Source: Aminobacter carboxidus (GTDB lineage: Bacteria; Pseudomonadota; Alphaproteobacteria; Rhizobiales; Rhizobiaceae). Taken from it: a stretch of DNA of 64,000 bases. Made by a program: the position numbers and the translations under genes. Below the pieces are notes generated by a model, which saw only the letters and a program-made list of their open reading frames with translations, had not been told where the DNA came from and ran no database searches. The stretch covers positions 1,116,001 through 1,180,000 of the forward strand of contig NZ_JACZEP010000001.1 of the NCBI RefSeq assembly GCF_014863355.1. The letters are read 5' to 3'. Every line of letters begins with the position of its first letter. Position 1 is the stretch's first letter. Below are positions 44,069-53,651 of the stretch, piece by piece.

Positions 44069-44803
44069 ATGAGCGAGCCAGCGAGCCCCACCGACAATAC
44101 GGACGAAATTGTTGACGCGGTGCCCGAGCGCCGTGAGCCGATGTTCAACCTGCCCGGCATTGTCATCGCGATCGTTGGCGCCTGCGTGGCGATCCATCTC
44201 AGCCGCGTCTACATTCTGAGCCCCGACCAGGATTTTGCCCTGCTGGTCCGCACGGCTTTCATTCCGGTTCGCTATTCGGGGCAATACGCGCTGGAAATCT
44301 GGGCGTTCACCAGCCCGCTGACCTATGCCTTCCTGCATGGCGGTTTCGCTCACCTGATCATCAACATGGTGTGGCTTGCAGCCTTTGGTTCGCCGCTTGC
44401 CAATCGTCTTGGAAACATCCGCTTCTCGGCGTTCTTCGCCGTTACGACGCTGGCGGCAGTGGCGTTGCATTATGTGCTGCATTCCAATGACGCAGCACCG
44501 CTGGTCGGCGCTTCGGGTGCGATTTCAGGAATGATGGGGGCTGCGGCGCGCTTCAGCTTCCAGGTCGACCGTTCGCAAGGCAAGCCGGCCTTCGCAGGGG
44601 CGCCGCTGCCGATCCGTGATGTCTTCCGCTCACGCACGGCGCTGACGTTCCTGGGCGTGTGGATGGTGATCAACCTGGTCACCGGGCTCGTCGGACTTAC
44701 CCCGGGCGACGACAGCCAGATCGCTTGGGAAGCCCATATCGGCGGCTTTCTGGCAGGCTTCCTGGGCATCAGGTTTTTCGACCGCAGACGCGAATTCGCC
44801 TGA
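44069..44803 (+). CDS. Rhomboid-family intramembrane serine protease
   Basis: ATG 44069 (GGAAG upstream) gives 244 aa with about six membrane spans. The catalytic serine is in GASGAISGMMGA (GxSG) and the histidine in EAHIGGFLAGF; the FLHGGFAHLIINMVWL segment with HxxxN is the other active-site wall. It cleaves membrane proteins inside the inner membrane. Substrate unknown. It is preceded by an orphan terminator at 43960-43996, so its transcription starts after or reads through it. CBS gene follows after 102 bp. Confidence 0.92.
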   Translation: MSEPASPTDNTDEIVDAVPERREPMFNLPGIVIAIVGACVAIHLSRVYILSPDQDFALLVRTAFIPVRYSGQYALEIWAFTSPLTYAFLHGGFAHLIINMVWLAAFGSPLANRLGNIRFSAFFAVTTLAAVALHYVLHSNDAAPLVGASGAISGMMGAAARFSFQVDRSQGKPAFAGAPLPIRDVFRSRTALTFLGVWMVINLVTGLVGLTPGDDSQIAWEAHIGGFLAGFLGIRFFDRRREFA

Positions 44804-44905
44804 GTGCGTTTTACTTGAAATGCGGCCCAATGCAGCGCACCATGCAGTTGGCCCGGTGGGCCGGCGTGGAGTGATTTGACTGATCGACAGCAGCAGGAGG
44901 CCACA

Positions 44906-45337
44906 ATGACTGTGAAGGCAATTCTCGAGAAGAAGGGCCATGACGTTTTTACCATTGGGCCCAATGTACATCTGTCGGAAGCGGTTCGGATTCTTGCCGA
45001 ACATCGTATCGGTGCCCTCGTCGTGACCAATGGCGACCGCAAGATCGTCGGCATCCTGTCCGAGCGCGACGTCGTTCGCATCATCGGCAAGGAAGGTGGT
45101 GCCGCCCTTGAAAAGGCGGTGCGCGACGTGATGACCCCCAAGGTCAAGATCTGCAACGAAAACCACACGGTCAACCAGGTCATGGAGATCATGACCGTCG
45201 GTCGCTTCCGCCACCTGCCGGTCGAGCGCGACGGCTATCTCTACGGCATCGTGTCCATCGGCGACGTCGTCAAGCGCCGCATCGAAGACGTCGAGCGCGA
45301 GGCCGAGGAAATCAAGGCTTACATCGCTACGGCCTGA
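44906..45337 (+). CDS. CBS-pair domain protein
   Basis: AGGAGG six bases before ATG 44906 gives a 143-aa stand-alone pair of CBS domains: GPNVHLSEAVRILAEHRIGA with VGILSERDVVRII, and NHTVNQVMEIMTVGRFRHLP with YGIVSIGDVVKRR. Such proteins bind adenine nucleotides (AMP, ATP, NAD) and report energy state to partners. The C-terminal helix DVEREAEEIKAYIA is typical of the short rhizobial members. Single gene after rhomboid. Confidence 0.9.
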   Translation: MTVKAILEKKGHDVFTIGPNVHLSEAVRILAEHRIGALVVTNGDRKIVGILSERDVVRIIGKEGGAALEKAVRDVMTPKVKICNENHTVNQVMEIMTVGRFRHLPVERDGYLYGIVSIGDVVKRRIEDVEREAEEIKAYIATA

Positions 45338-45400
45338 GCTTATGCGCATTCGAGCGCCGTGCCGCTTTTTGGGAAGCACGGCGCTCAAGCGCAGGTTCGG

Positions 45401-45658
45401 CTATCTGTTGTCGAGTTCCGGGCGAACCAGTTTCAAGCCTACCCTGGTGATGCGGTAAGGCCCGCCTTGCGACGAGGCGACAGCCTTCTTTCGCTTCAGC
45501 TTCCGGAACAGTGCGAGATCGAAGCCGGGATAGCGCCAACCCTCGCGGGTGAGGCAGATCACGTCCTCGATCCTGTCGTTGTCGTCTTTTTCGATTTCGA
45601 TGCGCCCGCCTTGGGCGAGCAGATGCAGGATGCGCTGCTCTATGCGCGATATGTCCAT
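45401..45658 (-). CDS. YjhX-family (UPF0386) protein, putative toxin
   Basis: ATG 45658 gives 85 aa, the exact family length. The pattern MDISRIEQRILHLLAQGGRI, then CLTREGW, LFRKLKRKK, GGPYRIT and the C-terminal LDNR matches YjhX of E. coli, proposed as the toxin of a YjhX-YjhQ pair. YjhQ is a GNAT protein; no GNAT gene is adjacent here, so a toxin role is doubtful in this genome. It is a small winged-helix-like protein. Single gene. Confidence 0.8.
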   Translation of the reverse strand: MDISRIEQRILHLLAQGGRIEIEKDDNDRIEDVICLTREGWRYPGFDLALFRKLKRKKAVASSQGGPYRITRVGLKLVRPELDNR

Positions 45659-45709
45659 TTTGGAATGAGTCCTGGAAAACCTGGCTGCGGCAGCAGGCGC
45701 TGAAGCAGC

Positions 45710-45752
45710 CAAAACAAAAAATCCGCCGCCACGATTGCTCGCGGCACGGGGT
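45710..45752 (-). terminator. Minus-strand terminator-like hairpin with U-rich tail
   Basis: On the minus strand GCCGC-GAGCAATCGTG-GCGGC (with an inner CGA/TCG pair) is followed by GGATTTTTTGTTTTGG. No gene ends here on that strand: the next gene upstream would be the hairpin region at 45760-45860. Confidence 0.55.
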
Positions 45753-45754
45753 TT

Positions 45755-45860
45755 CAGGTTTTCACGCCCCGCCTTCCCAGGAAGGTCGGGGCTTTAGCGG
45801 GACTCAGCCAAGTTAAACATCCACACTCCATCGGGATGGGTCTGAGATAGCGGGCAACCC
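45755..45860 (-). mobile_element. Possible decayed IS200/IS605-type right end (no transposase)
   Basis: Read on the minus strand, GAGTCCCGCTAAAGCCCCG runs into a hairpin CCTTCC-TGG-GGAAGG flanked by GCCCCG/CGGGGC and then GTGAAAACC. This resembles the AAGCCCC-hairpin end of IS200/IS605-family elements, which is also the 3' part of TnpB-associated RNA. No tnpA or tnpB is nearby. Resemblance is from memory and short. Confidence 0.3.
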
Positions 45861-46052
45861 GGCGAAATGCCAGCCCGCAGCGGCAAATGCTGGCGCGCGT
45901 TGCATGGCGGTCACACCGCCACGCCCCCAAGGTCCGCAACAAAACTTAACATTACTTCATACAGGCCGCGGTCTCGAACTGGGATGGGTGGTGTCGCCGG
46001 GTTCGCTGCCTGGTGGGCGGGGGCGCTCACATCTCACGGCTTTGGAGTGCAC

Positions 46053-46898
46053 ATGTTCACGAAAATGGGTTCTGCAACGATTTCCTTCAGGACATCGTTG
46101 GTTGCCTTGGCTTTCGGCTTTTGGGGATGTTCCGGCGCGCTTGCCGCGGATACGACGTCGGAAGAGCTGACCGCCGTACCTGATCCCAGCCGCTTCGGCC
46201 GCATCGGCGAGAAGCTGGCGGAGTGGCATGTGGTTGCCGGTGGCGGCGCGCTGATCCAGCCTGAATATGAAGGATCCGACAAGTTCAAGGTCACGCCGGT
46301 GCCATTCGTCTCGGCGACGCTGTTCGACACGCTGACCATCGATCCCACCGGCGCGACCCTTGCTGTCTTCGAGCGTGACGCCTTCGCGCTCATCGCGCGG
46401 CTTGGCTATGAGCTGGGCAGGCAGGAGGACGACTCCGATCATCTCAGAGGCATGGGCGATATCGATTTTGGCGCCACCATTGGTGCAAAAGCCGCCGTCG
46501 AACTCGGTCCGGTCGAGCTTTTCGCGCAGCTCGACAAGACGATCGGCGGCAGTGAAGGCCTCGTCGGCAGGGTTGGGCTCGAGGTGACGCAGCCGGTTTC
46601 GGAACGGCTCATTCTTGGCGCTTCGGCATCAGCTGTGGTTGCCGACGAGAACCACATGCAGGCCTATTTTGGCGTCAGCGCCGAACAGGCAACGCGTTCG
46701 GGGCTTAAGCGCTTCGATGCCGGTGCTGGTTTGAAGCGTGCCGATTTCTCGCTTTCCGCAACCTATAGTATCAATCAGAACTGGATCGTGCGCGGCGAAG
46801 CGCAGCTTGGTGTGCTGGTGGGGGATGCTGCGGACAGTCCGGTGGTCATGGAAAAGCTTCAGCCTGCAGCGATGCTGCTGGTCGGCTATAAATTCTAG
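46053..46898 (+). CDS. MipA/OmpV-family outer membrane protein
   Basis: GGAG five bases before ATG 46053 gives 281 aa. A signal peptide (about 1-30, ending GALAAD) is followed by EWHVVAGGGALIQPEYEGSD and PVPFVSATLFDTLTID, the MipA/OmpV start, and the chain ends in the strand MLLVGYKF with C-terminal Phe, as outer-membrane barrels do. MipA links murein synthases in E. coli; other members are simple porin-like barrels. It lies 28 bp upstream of an OmpR/EnvZ-type pair, which probably controls it or responds to envelope change. Confidence 0.88.
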   Translation: MFTKMGSATISFRTSLVALAFGFWGCSGALAADTTSEELTAVPDPSRFGRIGEKLAEWHVVAGGGALIQPEYEGSDKFKVTPVPFVSATLFDTLTIDPTGATLAVFERDAFALIARLGYELGRQEDDSDHLRGMGDIDFGATIGAKAAVELGPVELFAQLDKTIGGSEGLVGRVGLEVTQPVSERLILGASASAVVADENHMQAYFGVSAEQATRSGLKRFDAGAGLKRADFSLSATYSINQNWIVRGEAQLGVLVGDAADSPVVMEKLQPAAMLLVGYKF

Positions 46899-46926
46899 CA
46901 CAAGATAACCTTTCAGCGGGATCGCG

Positions 46927-47706
46927 ATGTCCGATATTGGGTCCAGTCCTGGTTTTGCTGGCAACGACAGCGACGTGAACTTGGCTGCGCAGGCCCGGCA
47001 CGGCGCGCGCATCCTGATCGTCGAGGACGATTTCGAGATCGCCAGGATGCTCAGTGAAACGCTGATCGAAAACGGCATGGCCGTCGAAATCGCCGAAAGC
47101 GGTGCCGAGATGGACGTGCTGCTGCGTTACCGTATGTTCGACCTCATCGTGCTCGACGTCATGCTGCCCGGCGAGGACGGCCTCAGCATCTGCAAGCGGC
47201 TGCGCCTGGAAACAACGATTCCGATCCTGATGCTGACAGCGCTTGGCGAGGAGATCGACCGGGTCGTCGGTCTCGAAATCGGCGCTGACGACTATGTGAC
47301 GAAGCCGTTCAGCGCGCGCGAACTGACGGCGCGGATCAGGGCGCTTCTGCGGCGCACGGCATATCCGGCGCAGGAGCGCACGCGGCCTAAGATGCTGCGC
47401 TTCAACGGCTGGCGCATCGATCCGGTTCGTCGCCAGTTGCATGACCCCAGCAACGCCAGGGTGGCAACGACGACGCACGAATTCGACCTGCTGCTCGCCT
47501 TTTGCCGCAATGCCGGGCGCGTCCTGTCGCGCGAACAGCTGCTTGGCGTGACCCATGCCGGGTTGGCCGGGCCGATCGAGCGCAGCATCGACGTCCATGT
47601 CAGCCGGCTGCGCCAGAAGATCGAAAAGGATGCCCGCGACCCGGTGCTGCTCAAGACAGTCCGGCTCGGCGGCTATTTGTTCACCGCCACGGTGGAAGAG
47701 GCATGA
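46927..47706 (+). CDS. OmpR/PhoB-type response regulator
   Basis: The 259-aa protein has a receiver domain (acidic pair ILIVEDD, phosphoacceptor in LIVLDVMLPGEDG, lysine in YVTKPFS) and a C-terminal winged helix with TTHEFDLLLAFCRNAGRVLS and SIDVHVSRLRQKIE, ending VRLGGYLF. It has an extra N-terminal stretch of about 25 residues before the receiver. It is 28 bp after MipA and overlaps the kinase gene by 4 bp (ATGA). Confidence 0.94.
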   Translation: MSDIGSSPGFAGNDSDVNLAAQARHGARILIVEDDFEIARMLSETLIENGMAVEIAESGAEMDVLLRYRMFDLIVLDVMLPGEDGLSICKRLRLETTIPILMLTALGEEIDRVVGLEIGADDYVTKPFSARELTARIRALLRRTAYPAQERTRPKMLRFNGWRIDPVRRQLHDPSNARVATTTHEFDLLLAFCRNAGRVLSREQLLGVTHAGLAGPIERSIDVHVSRLRQKIEKDARDPVLLKTVRLGGYLFTATVEEA

Positions 47707-49034
47707 AAGCGTTGCTTCGCCGCCTTGTTCCGCAGTCTCTGCGCGGCCAGCTGATGGCGATCATCATGGTGGCGATGCTCGTCGTCATCGTGCTCGGCTC
47801 AGCCTTCGAGCGTATCACCAATTCCGACTACGTGCCCGACATGGAGATCGTTGCCGAACGTGCCGGTGTGGTCGCAGCCATGTTGCGCCAGGTGCGGCCT
47901 GACAAACGGGGCGCAGTTCTCAAGGCCGCGAACGAGGCCGGGCTGGATTTCCAGTTGTTGAGCCGCGAGCAGGTCGCCGGCACGTCTTCGCCGCAGCAGC
48001 GTACGGCGCTCGGCCGTATCATTGCCGCGCTGTTTCCACCCGACAGGGCGCCACCGCTCGGCGGGCTCTGGCTGCTGGTCGCAGATCAGCCAGCGCTTGT
48101 CTTCGATCTCGATGAGAAGACGGCCGTGGCACTCTTCGGCGCCCCCGACACGGTGTTGACGTCGCAGTTCGTCAGCCCCGCCACCTACTACCTGCTGGCG
48201 CTGGTCGTTCTGTTTGTCTTGTTTTCGTTCTTTGCCGTGTGGGCCGTGACTGATCCCTTGAACCGGATTTCGGCGGCGGTTGGTTCGGCCGAGATCGACA
48301 ATGGCGACGCGTTGTTCGTTGAGCGCGGCTCAATCGAAATGGTCGGCCTGGCGCGTGCGCTCAACGGCATGCGGGCGCGCATCCGGGCGATGATCGACAA
48401 CCGCACCCGCATGCTGCGCAGCGTCAGCCACGATTTGCGCACGCCGCTGACGCGGCTGCGCCTCAGAGCCGAGCGCATGGACGATAGTGTGCTGCGCGGC
48501 GCCATGCTGTCCGACATCAGCCATATCGAAGGGCTGATCGACGAGACGCTGACCTATCTGCGCAACGACGTTTCGACGGAGGAACTGCAGCGCGCCGACA
48601 TCGCAAGTGTCGTGCAGACGGTGTGCGCCGAATTCTCCGATGTCGGCTTTTCGGTTTCCTACACCGGCCCCGACCGGCTGCCCGGCTGGTGCAAGCCGAA
48701 CGCGCTGGCGCGCGCCATCACCAATCTTTGCGACAACGGCGTCAAGTTCGCGCCCAATGTCGAGGTTCTGCTGACCGCGACCGACGAAGCGGCCATCATC
48801 GAGGTCAGCGACAACGGGCCGGGCATCCCCGAAACCGTGCGGGCACGTGTCTTCGAGCCGTTCTACAAGGTCGACGCATCACGGGGTGCGAACGCCCGGC
48901 GCGGCTTCGGTCTCGGCCTGTCGATCGTCGCCGACATCGTGCATGGCCATGGCGGCAAGATCGAGCTTGATGAAAACAGGCCGACTGGACTTGTGGTCAA
49001 GGTCGACTTGCCGAGAGGCCTTGTCGCCGCCTAG
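47703..49034 (+). CDS. EnvZ/OmpR-family sensor histidine kinase
   Basis: ATG 47703 overlaps the regulator's stop (ATGA); the 443-aa protein has membrane spans at about 19-38 and 165-185 with a short periplasmic loop, then HAMP, H-box RSVSHDLRTPLTRLRLR (about 240-256), N-box LCDNGVKFAP, G1 DNGPGIP and G2 GFGLGLSIV. It phosphorylates the adjacent OmpR-type regulator. The signal is unknown; the MipA gene next door suggests an envelope cue. Confidence 0.94.
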   Translation: MKALLRRLVPQSLRGQLMAIIMVAMLVVIVLGSAFERITNSDYVPDMEIVAERAGVVAAMLRQVRPDKRGAVLKAANEAGLDFQLLSREQVAGTSSPQQRTALGRIIAALFPPDRAPPLGGLWLLVADQPALVFDLDEKTAVALFGAPDTVLTSQFVSPATYYLLALVVLFVLFSFFAVWAVTDPLNRISAAVGSAEIDNGDALFVERGSIEMVGLARALNGMRARIRAMIDNRTRMLRSVSHDLRTPLTRLRLRAERMDDSVLRGAMLSDISHIEGLIDETLTYLRNDVSTEELQRADIASVVQTVCAEFSDVGFSVSYTGPDRLPGWCKPNALARAITNLCDNGVKFAPNVEVLLTATDEAAIIEVSDNGPGIPETVRARVFEPFYKVDASRGANARRGFGLGLSIVADIVHGHGGKIELDENRPTGLVVKVDLPRGLVAA

Positions 49035-49193
49035 GCAAATCCCTGAGTGATGAGCCGGAATTGCTCGCCGCTGCGTCCGCCGAGCAGGCAACGCTTGCCT
49101 CGATTGGCTGTTTGCACTAGCGAAGGCGCACACTAAACTATGCGCTCGCACCTTCTCGATCCGCATCTTCTCGATCCAATGACGCAGGCCGCC

Positions 49194-50696
49194 ATGACCC
49201 TCATCGATACCCGTACGCCCGATGCCAAGCGCTTCATTCCCGGTGCCACCGGCGACTGGGAGGTCATCATCGGCCTGGAGGTGCACGCCCAGGTGACGTC
49301 GGAGGCAAAGCTGTTCTCCGGCGCCTCAACCGCATTCGGCGCCGAGCCCAATGCCAATGTCAGCCTTGTCGATGCGGCGATGCCCGGCATGCTGCCGGTC
49401 ATCAACGAGGAATGTGTCAAGCAGGCGATCCGCACGGGCCTGGGCCTGAAGGCGCAGATCAACCACAAGTCCGTCTTCGACCGGAAGAACTATTTCTATC
49501 CCGATCTGCCGCAGGGCTATCAGATCTCTCAGTTCAAGCAGCCGATCGTCGGCGAGGGCAAGATCACCATTTCGGTCGGCCCCGACCGCAAAGGCGAGTT
49601 CGAGGACATCGAGATCGGCATCGAGCGCCTGCATCTGGAGCAGGACGCCGGCAAGTCGATCCACGACCAGCATCCGACGATGTCTTATGTCGACCTCAAT
49701 CGTTCGGGCGTGGCGCTGATGGAGATCGTCTCCAAGCCCGACTTGCGCTCGTCGGACGAGGCCAAGGCCTATGTCACCAAGCTGCGCACCATCGTGCGCT
49801 ATCTCGGCACCTGCGACGGTAACATGGACGAAGGCTCGATGCGCGCCGACGTCAACGTGTCAGTGCGCCGTCCCGGCGGCGAGTTCGGCACGCGTTGCGA
49901 GATCAAGAACGTCAACTCGATCCGCTTCGTTGGCCAGGCCATCGAATACGAGGCGCGGCGCCAGATTGCCATTCTCGAGGATGGTGGCAAGATCGACCAG
50001 GAGACCCGCCTGTTTGACCCGCACAAGGGCGAGACGCGTTCGATGCGCTCCAAGGAAGAAGCGCATGACTACCGCTACTTCCCCGATCCGGACCTTTTGC
50101 CGCTCGAATTCGACCAGGCCTATGTCGACGCGCTCGCCAAGGACCTCGTCGAGCTGCCCGACGAAAAGAAGGAACGCCTGGTCACGTCGCTTGGCCTGTC
50201 GGTCTATGACGCCTCGATCCTGGTCTCGGAAAAGGCGATCGCCGACTATTTCGAGAAGGTGGCTGCGGGCCGCGATGGCAAGCTTGCCGCCAACTGGGTC
50301 ATCAACGACCTGCTCGGCGCGCTGAACAAGGCCGGCAAGGACATCGAAAACGCTCCCGTATCACCCGACCAGCTCGGTGCGGTTATCGACTTGATCAAGG
50401 AAGGCACGATCTCCGGCAAGATCGCCAAGGATCTGTTCGAGATCGTCTGGAACGAGGGCGGCGACCCGCGCGAGCTGGTCGAGAGCCGTGGCATGAAGCA
50501 GGTGACCGACACCGGCGCCATCGAACAGGCCGTCGACGATGTCATCGCCGCCAACCCCGACAAGGCCGACCAGGCGCGCGCCAAGCCGACAATGGCCGGC
50601 TGGTTCGTCGGCCAGGTGATGAAGGCGACGGGCGGCAAGGCCAACCCGCAAGCGGTCAACGACCTGGTCAAGGCCAAGCTCGGCATCGAGGAATAG
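49194..50696 (+). CDS. gatB: Glutamyl/aspartyl-tRNA(Gln/Asn) amidotransferase subunit B
   Basis: The 500-aa form starts at ATG 49194 ([20 protein letters not shown] is the usual rhizobial start); 49179 and 49140 are upstream alternatives. GatB signatures: [62 protein letters not shown] and the C-terminal YqeY domain ending NDLVKAKLG. It transamidates misacylated Glu-tRNA(Gln) with GatA and GatC; those genes are not in this window. A GNAT gene follows after 4 bp. Confidence 0.96.
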   Translation: MTLIDTRTPDAKRFIPGATGDWEVIIGLEVHAQVTSEAKLFSGASTAFGAEPNANVSLVDAAMPGMLPVINEECVKQAIRTGLGLKAQINHKSVFDRKNYFYPDLPQGYQISQFKQPIVGEGKITISVGPDRKGEFEDIEIGIERLHLEQDAGKSIHDQHPTMSYVDLNRSGVALMEIVSKPDLRSSDEAKAYVTKLRTIVRYLGTCDGNMDEGSMRADVNVSVRRPGGEFGTRCEIKNVNSIRFVGQAIEYEARRQIAILEDGGKIDQETRLFDPHKGETRSMRSKEEAHDYRYFPDPDLLPLEFDQAYVDALAKDLVELPDEKKERLVTSLGLSVYDASILVSEKAIADYFEKVAAGRDGKLAANWVINDLLGALNKAGKDIENAPVSPDQLGAVIDLIKEGTISGKIAKDLFEIVWNEGGDPRELVESRGMKQVTDTGAIEQAVDDVIAANPDKADQARAKPTMAGWFVGQVMKATGGKANPQAVNDLVKAKLGIEE

Positions 50697-50700
50697 AGCG

Positions 50701-51192
50701 GTGTTTGTCCGGACGGCGAGTGAGCGCGACCTTGAGACGATCAAGGCGCTGCTCGCCGAGACGTGGCACGCGACCTACGATGCCATCTACGGTGTCGAGC
50801 GTGTCGACGAGATCACGGCCGAGTGGCATTCGCTGGCCTCGCTCAAGGCGCGGCTGACGCGGCCCAATTCCGAGTTCCTGGTTGCCGACGACGGCAAGAA
50901 GATTGCCGGTATGGCTTTTGCCGCCGCGACCAGCGACGGCAAGGTGCTTGTGCTGCACCAGCTCTACATACGCCCGGGAAACCAGCGCGCGGGGGTCGGC
51001 CGGCTGTTGCTCGACGAAGTCGAGCAGAGCTTTCCCGAAGCACGGACGATGCGTGTCGAAGTTGAGGAGGCCAATGCGCCGGCGTTGGTCTTCTACGCTG
51101 CCAGTGGCTTCGTGCGCGCCGGCGAGACCGCCAATTGCGGTGCTGAACAGTCCGGCATTCCCGCGCTGATCCTCGAAAAGAAGCTGGGCTAG
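50701..51192 (+). CDS. GNAT-family acetyltransferase
   Basis: GTG 50701, with GAGGAA about 10 bases upstream inside the end of gatB, gives 163 aa. The acetyl-CoA-binding loop is QLYIRPGNQRAGVGRLLLDE (about 80-99, motif Q/RxxGxG/A), and YAASGFVRAGE is the family's motif B. Substrate unknown. It follows gatB by 4 bp and so is co-transcribed; it ends overlapping the convergent panC by 4 bp. Confidence 0.88.
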   Translation: MFVRTASERDLETIKALLAETWHATYDAIYGVERVDEITAEWHSLASLKARLTRPNSEFLVADDGKKIAGMAFAAATSDGKVLVLHQLYIRPGNQRAGVGRLLLDEVEQSFPEARTMRVEVEEANAPALVFYAASGFVRAGETANCGAEQSGIPALILEKKLG

Positions 51193-52049
51193 ATCGGGCC
51201 GGCTTGGCTGGCCGCTATCTCGACATTGTCGATGAGCCGCGTCTTGCCGAGGCGGGCGGCAACGAGCACGCGGCCGTCACGGTCTTTCCGCCAGGGCGCC
51301 AGCGTCACGCTTTCGCGCGCCTCGACATAATCGACTACATCGAAACCGGCGTCGAGAATAGCCTGGCGCGCCGCGGCCATCGTCGCCTGTTCGTCGGCGC
51401 CAGACTGAAGCCGCGAAGCTGCCTTGCGCAGCAGCTTGTTGAGCTGCCGTGCGATCTCAAGTTCTTCCTCGCTGAGATAGGCGTTGCGCGACGACATGGC
51501 GAGGCCTTCGGCGTCGCGGATCGTCGGCGAACCCAGCACTTCGACCGGCAAATCGAGGTCGCGGCACAGCTTTTTGACGACACACAGCTGCTGGTAGTCC
51601 TTCTCGCCGAACACAGCGAGGTCGGGTTCCGACTGGATGAACAGCTTGCCGACGACGGTGGCAACACCGTCGAAGAAGGCCGGGCGGAAATCGGTTTCGA
51701 GCCCGGCGGACGGGCCGCCAACTGATATCGAGGTAGCAAAGCCTTGCGGGTAGACCTCATCGACACCGGGTATGAAGGCCAAGTGGACGCCGGCCTTTTC
51801 CAGCCTGTCGAGGTCGAGCGCCAGCTGGCGCGGATATTTGTCGAGGTCTTCAGTCGGCGCGAACTGGCGCGGATTGACGAAGATCGAGACGACGCAGCGG
51901 TCGGCGCGCTCGAGTGCTGCGCGCATCAGCGAGACATGGCCGTCATGCAGCGCGCCCATTGTCGGCACCAGCGCGACCTTGAGGCCTTCGGCACGCCATG
52001 CCCGCACCTGGGAACGGAGGGCGGCGATGGTTTCGACGACAACGGTCAT
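51189..52049 (-). CDS. panC: Pantothenate synthetase
   Basis: ATG 52049 overlaps the panB stop (ATGA), giving 286 aa. The enzyme joins pantoate and beta-alanine using ATP. Motifs: [18 protein letters not shown] (ATP-binding HIGH region), [29 protein letters not shown] and SSRNAYLS (KMSKS-like region). It is translationally coupled to panB. Confidence 0.96.
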   Translation of the reverse strand: MTVVVETIAALRSQVRAWRAEGLKVALVPTMGALHDGHVSLMRAALERADRCVVSIFVNPRQFAPTEDLDKYPRQLALDLDRLEKAGVHLAFIPGVDEVYPQGFATSISVGGPSAGLETDFRPAFFDGVATVVGKLFIQSEPDLAVFGEKDYQQLCVVKKLCRDLDLPVEVLGSPTIRDAEGLAMSSRNAYLSEEELEIARQLNKLLRKAASRLQSGADEQATMAAARQAILDAGFDVVDYVEARESVTLAPWRKDRDGRVLVAARLGKTRLIDNVEIAASQAGPI

Positions 52050-52882
52050 GCCTTGTCCTTGGTCAGTGAAAACAGATGTTCGGGGCCAGGGAAGGCGCGG
52101 CTGCGCACGTCGCGGGCGTAGGCTGCGGCCGCATCGGTGACGACGTCGCGTAAGTGTGCGTATTCCTTGACGAATTTGGGCACGCGGTCGACGGTCAGGC
52201 CGATAGCGTCGTCCGTGACCAGAACCTGGCCATCGCAAGCGGGGCTGGCGCCGATACCCACGGTGGGGATCCTGATGCGACGGGTGATCTCGGCCGCGAC
52301 CGGCTCGACGGTGCCCTCGATGACGACCGAAAAGGCGCCTGATGCCTCGACAGCCCTTGCATCGGCATAAAGTGCCTCGGCATTGGCCTCGGAGCGGCCC
52401 TTGATCTTGTAGCCGCCTTCCTTCTCGACCGATTGCGGCAAGAGCCCGATGTGGCCCATGACCGGAATGCCAATTGCGACGATCGCCGCGATCTGCGCGG
52501 CAATGGCCACGCCGCCTTCGAGCTTGACCGCGTCGCAGCCGGTTTCGCGCATGATGCGGCTGGCCGAGGCGACCGCGTTTTCGACCGTGTCCTCGTAGCT
52601 GCCGGCAGGCATGTCGACGACGACGCAGGCACGGGAAGAGCCGCGCATCACCGCCTGGCCGTGGGCGACCATCATGTCCATCGTCGCACCCAGGGTGTTC
52701 GGATGGCCATGCAGCACCATTGCAACGCTGTCACCAACCAGCAGCAGGTCGACATGCGGGTCGAGCAGCCGGGCGATCGGATAGGTGTAGGCGGTGAGAC
52801 AGACGATGGGCTCCTTGCCCTTGCGGGCCAAGAGAGCGGCGGGCGTGATGCGGCCGGCAGCCGCAGGCGCGTCAGAAGCCAT
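52046..52882 (-). CDS. panB: 3-methyl-2-oxobutanoate hydroxymethyltransferase
   Basis: The 278-aa TIM-barrel enzyme transfers a hydroxymethyl group from methylenetetrahydrofolate to ketoisovalerate, the first step to pantothenate. Motifs: [50 protein letters not shown] and [18 protein letters not shown]. First gene of panB-panC with an ATGA overlap. Confidence 0.96.
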   Translation of the reverse strand: MASDAPAAAGRITPAALLARKGKEPIVCLTAYTYPIARLLDPHVDLLLVGDSVAMVLHGHPNTLGATMDMMVAHGQAVMRGSSRACVVVDMPAGSYEDTVENAVASASRIMRETGCDAVKLEGGVAIAAQIAAIVAIGIPVMGHIGLLPQSVEKEGGYKIKGRSEANAEALYADARAVEASGAFSVVIEGTVEPVAAEITRRIRIPTVGIGASPACDGQVLVTDDAIGLTVDRVPKFVKEYAHLRDVVTDAAAAYARDVRSRAFPGPEHLFSLTKDKA

Positions 52883-53012
52883 GTCTTTTCCTCCCTCGAC
52901 GGTCCGGCCTGGCCGGTCCGAGAGCCCAACGGGCCGGATTCCATTACGGATCGGCTAAACATTTTGCAAGTGCGAGATGAAGGCGTGAGCAGATGCGAGA
53001 TGGCATCGTCCA

Positions 53013-53495
53013 TCAGGACGAGCGTGGCGGTGCCTCTTCCTGCGCCAGACGCCTGATGTAGACGGCGAACTCCGGGTCCTCGCCAGGCAGAAGCTGGGGC
53101 AGGGCGTTGCGAAAATCGGCGCGCCGGCACCATTCGCGCATGAAATCCTCCCACGATGCCCAGCGCCGCCGCTTGCGCTCGGGCATGTCAGGCTCATAGG
53201 CGACGAGATAGGCGCGCTCGAACAGGGCGATCAGGATGGCGAACATTGCCAGCAGGCGGTCGCGCTGCTCGCCGGTAAGATTGATGGTCGCATCCTGCGA
53301 CTGCAGCCTGAGGTCGGAATGGCCGAGAGACAGCTTGAGGAAGTCGGTGTAGCCGTCGGAGAGCATCTGGTAGATTTCCTCCTCCTCGTTGACACGTTCC
53401 TTGCGCTGCTCGAAGACGAAGAAGAAGATGGCCAGCGGCAAGCCGAAGATCGTCACCAGCATGCTCAGCATTTCAAGGAATTGCATGAAGGGCAT
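53013..53495 (-). CDS. Membrane-anchored protein of unknown function
   Basis: ATG 53495 gives 160 aa (53486 is an alternative). One membrane span near the N-terminus (MLSMLVTIFGLPLAIFFFVF) is followed by charged helices: EQRKERVNEEEEIYQMLSDG, then LAMFAILIALFERAYLVAYE, a second weak hydrophobic stretch, and WASWEDFMREWCRRADFRNA. I do not recognise the family from its name, but the layout occurs in many bacteria as a conserved hypothetical. No operon partner. Confidence 0.7.
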   Translation of the reverse strand: MPFMQFLEMLSMLVTIFGLPLAIFFFVFEQRKERVNEEEEIYQMLSDGYTDFLKLSLGHSDLRLQSQDATINLTGEQRDRLLAMFAILIALFERAYLVAYEPDMPERKRRRWASWEDFMREWCRRADFRNALPQLLPGEDPEFAVYIRRLAQEEAPPRSS

Positions 53496-53651
53496 GGTTG
53501 CGGTCCGATTTGACGCTGATGGCGAACAGTAGGTGTTGATTGATCCTCTGCCAATCGTCGCAGGCGGCAAGTTGGAGCGTCTAAACTCTTGCCATCGGGC
53601 CAGCCTGACGCCATAAGCAGGAGACTTTTACGCGCCTGTCGCGAGGATCCG

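Noticed and set aside
50701-51192. YjhQ-like antitoxin for the YjhX protein
   Set aside because: It is a generic GNAT gene joined to gatB, 5 kb from yjhX and on the other strand.
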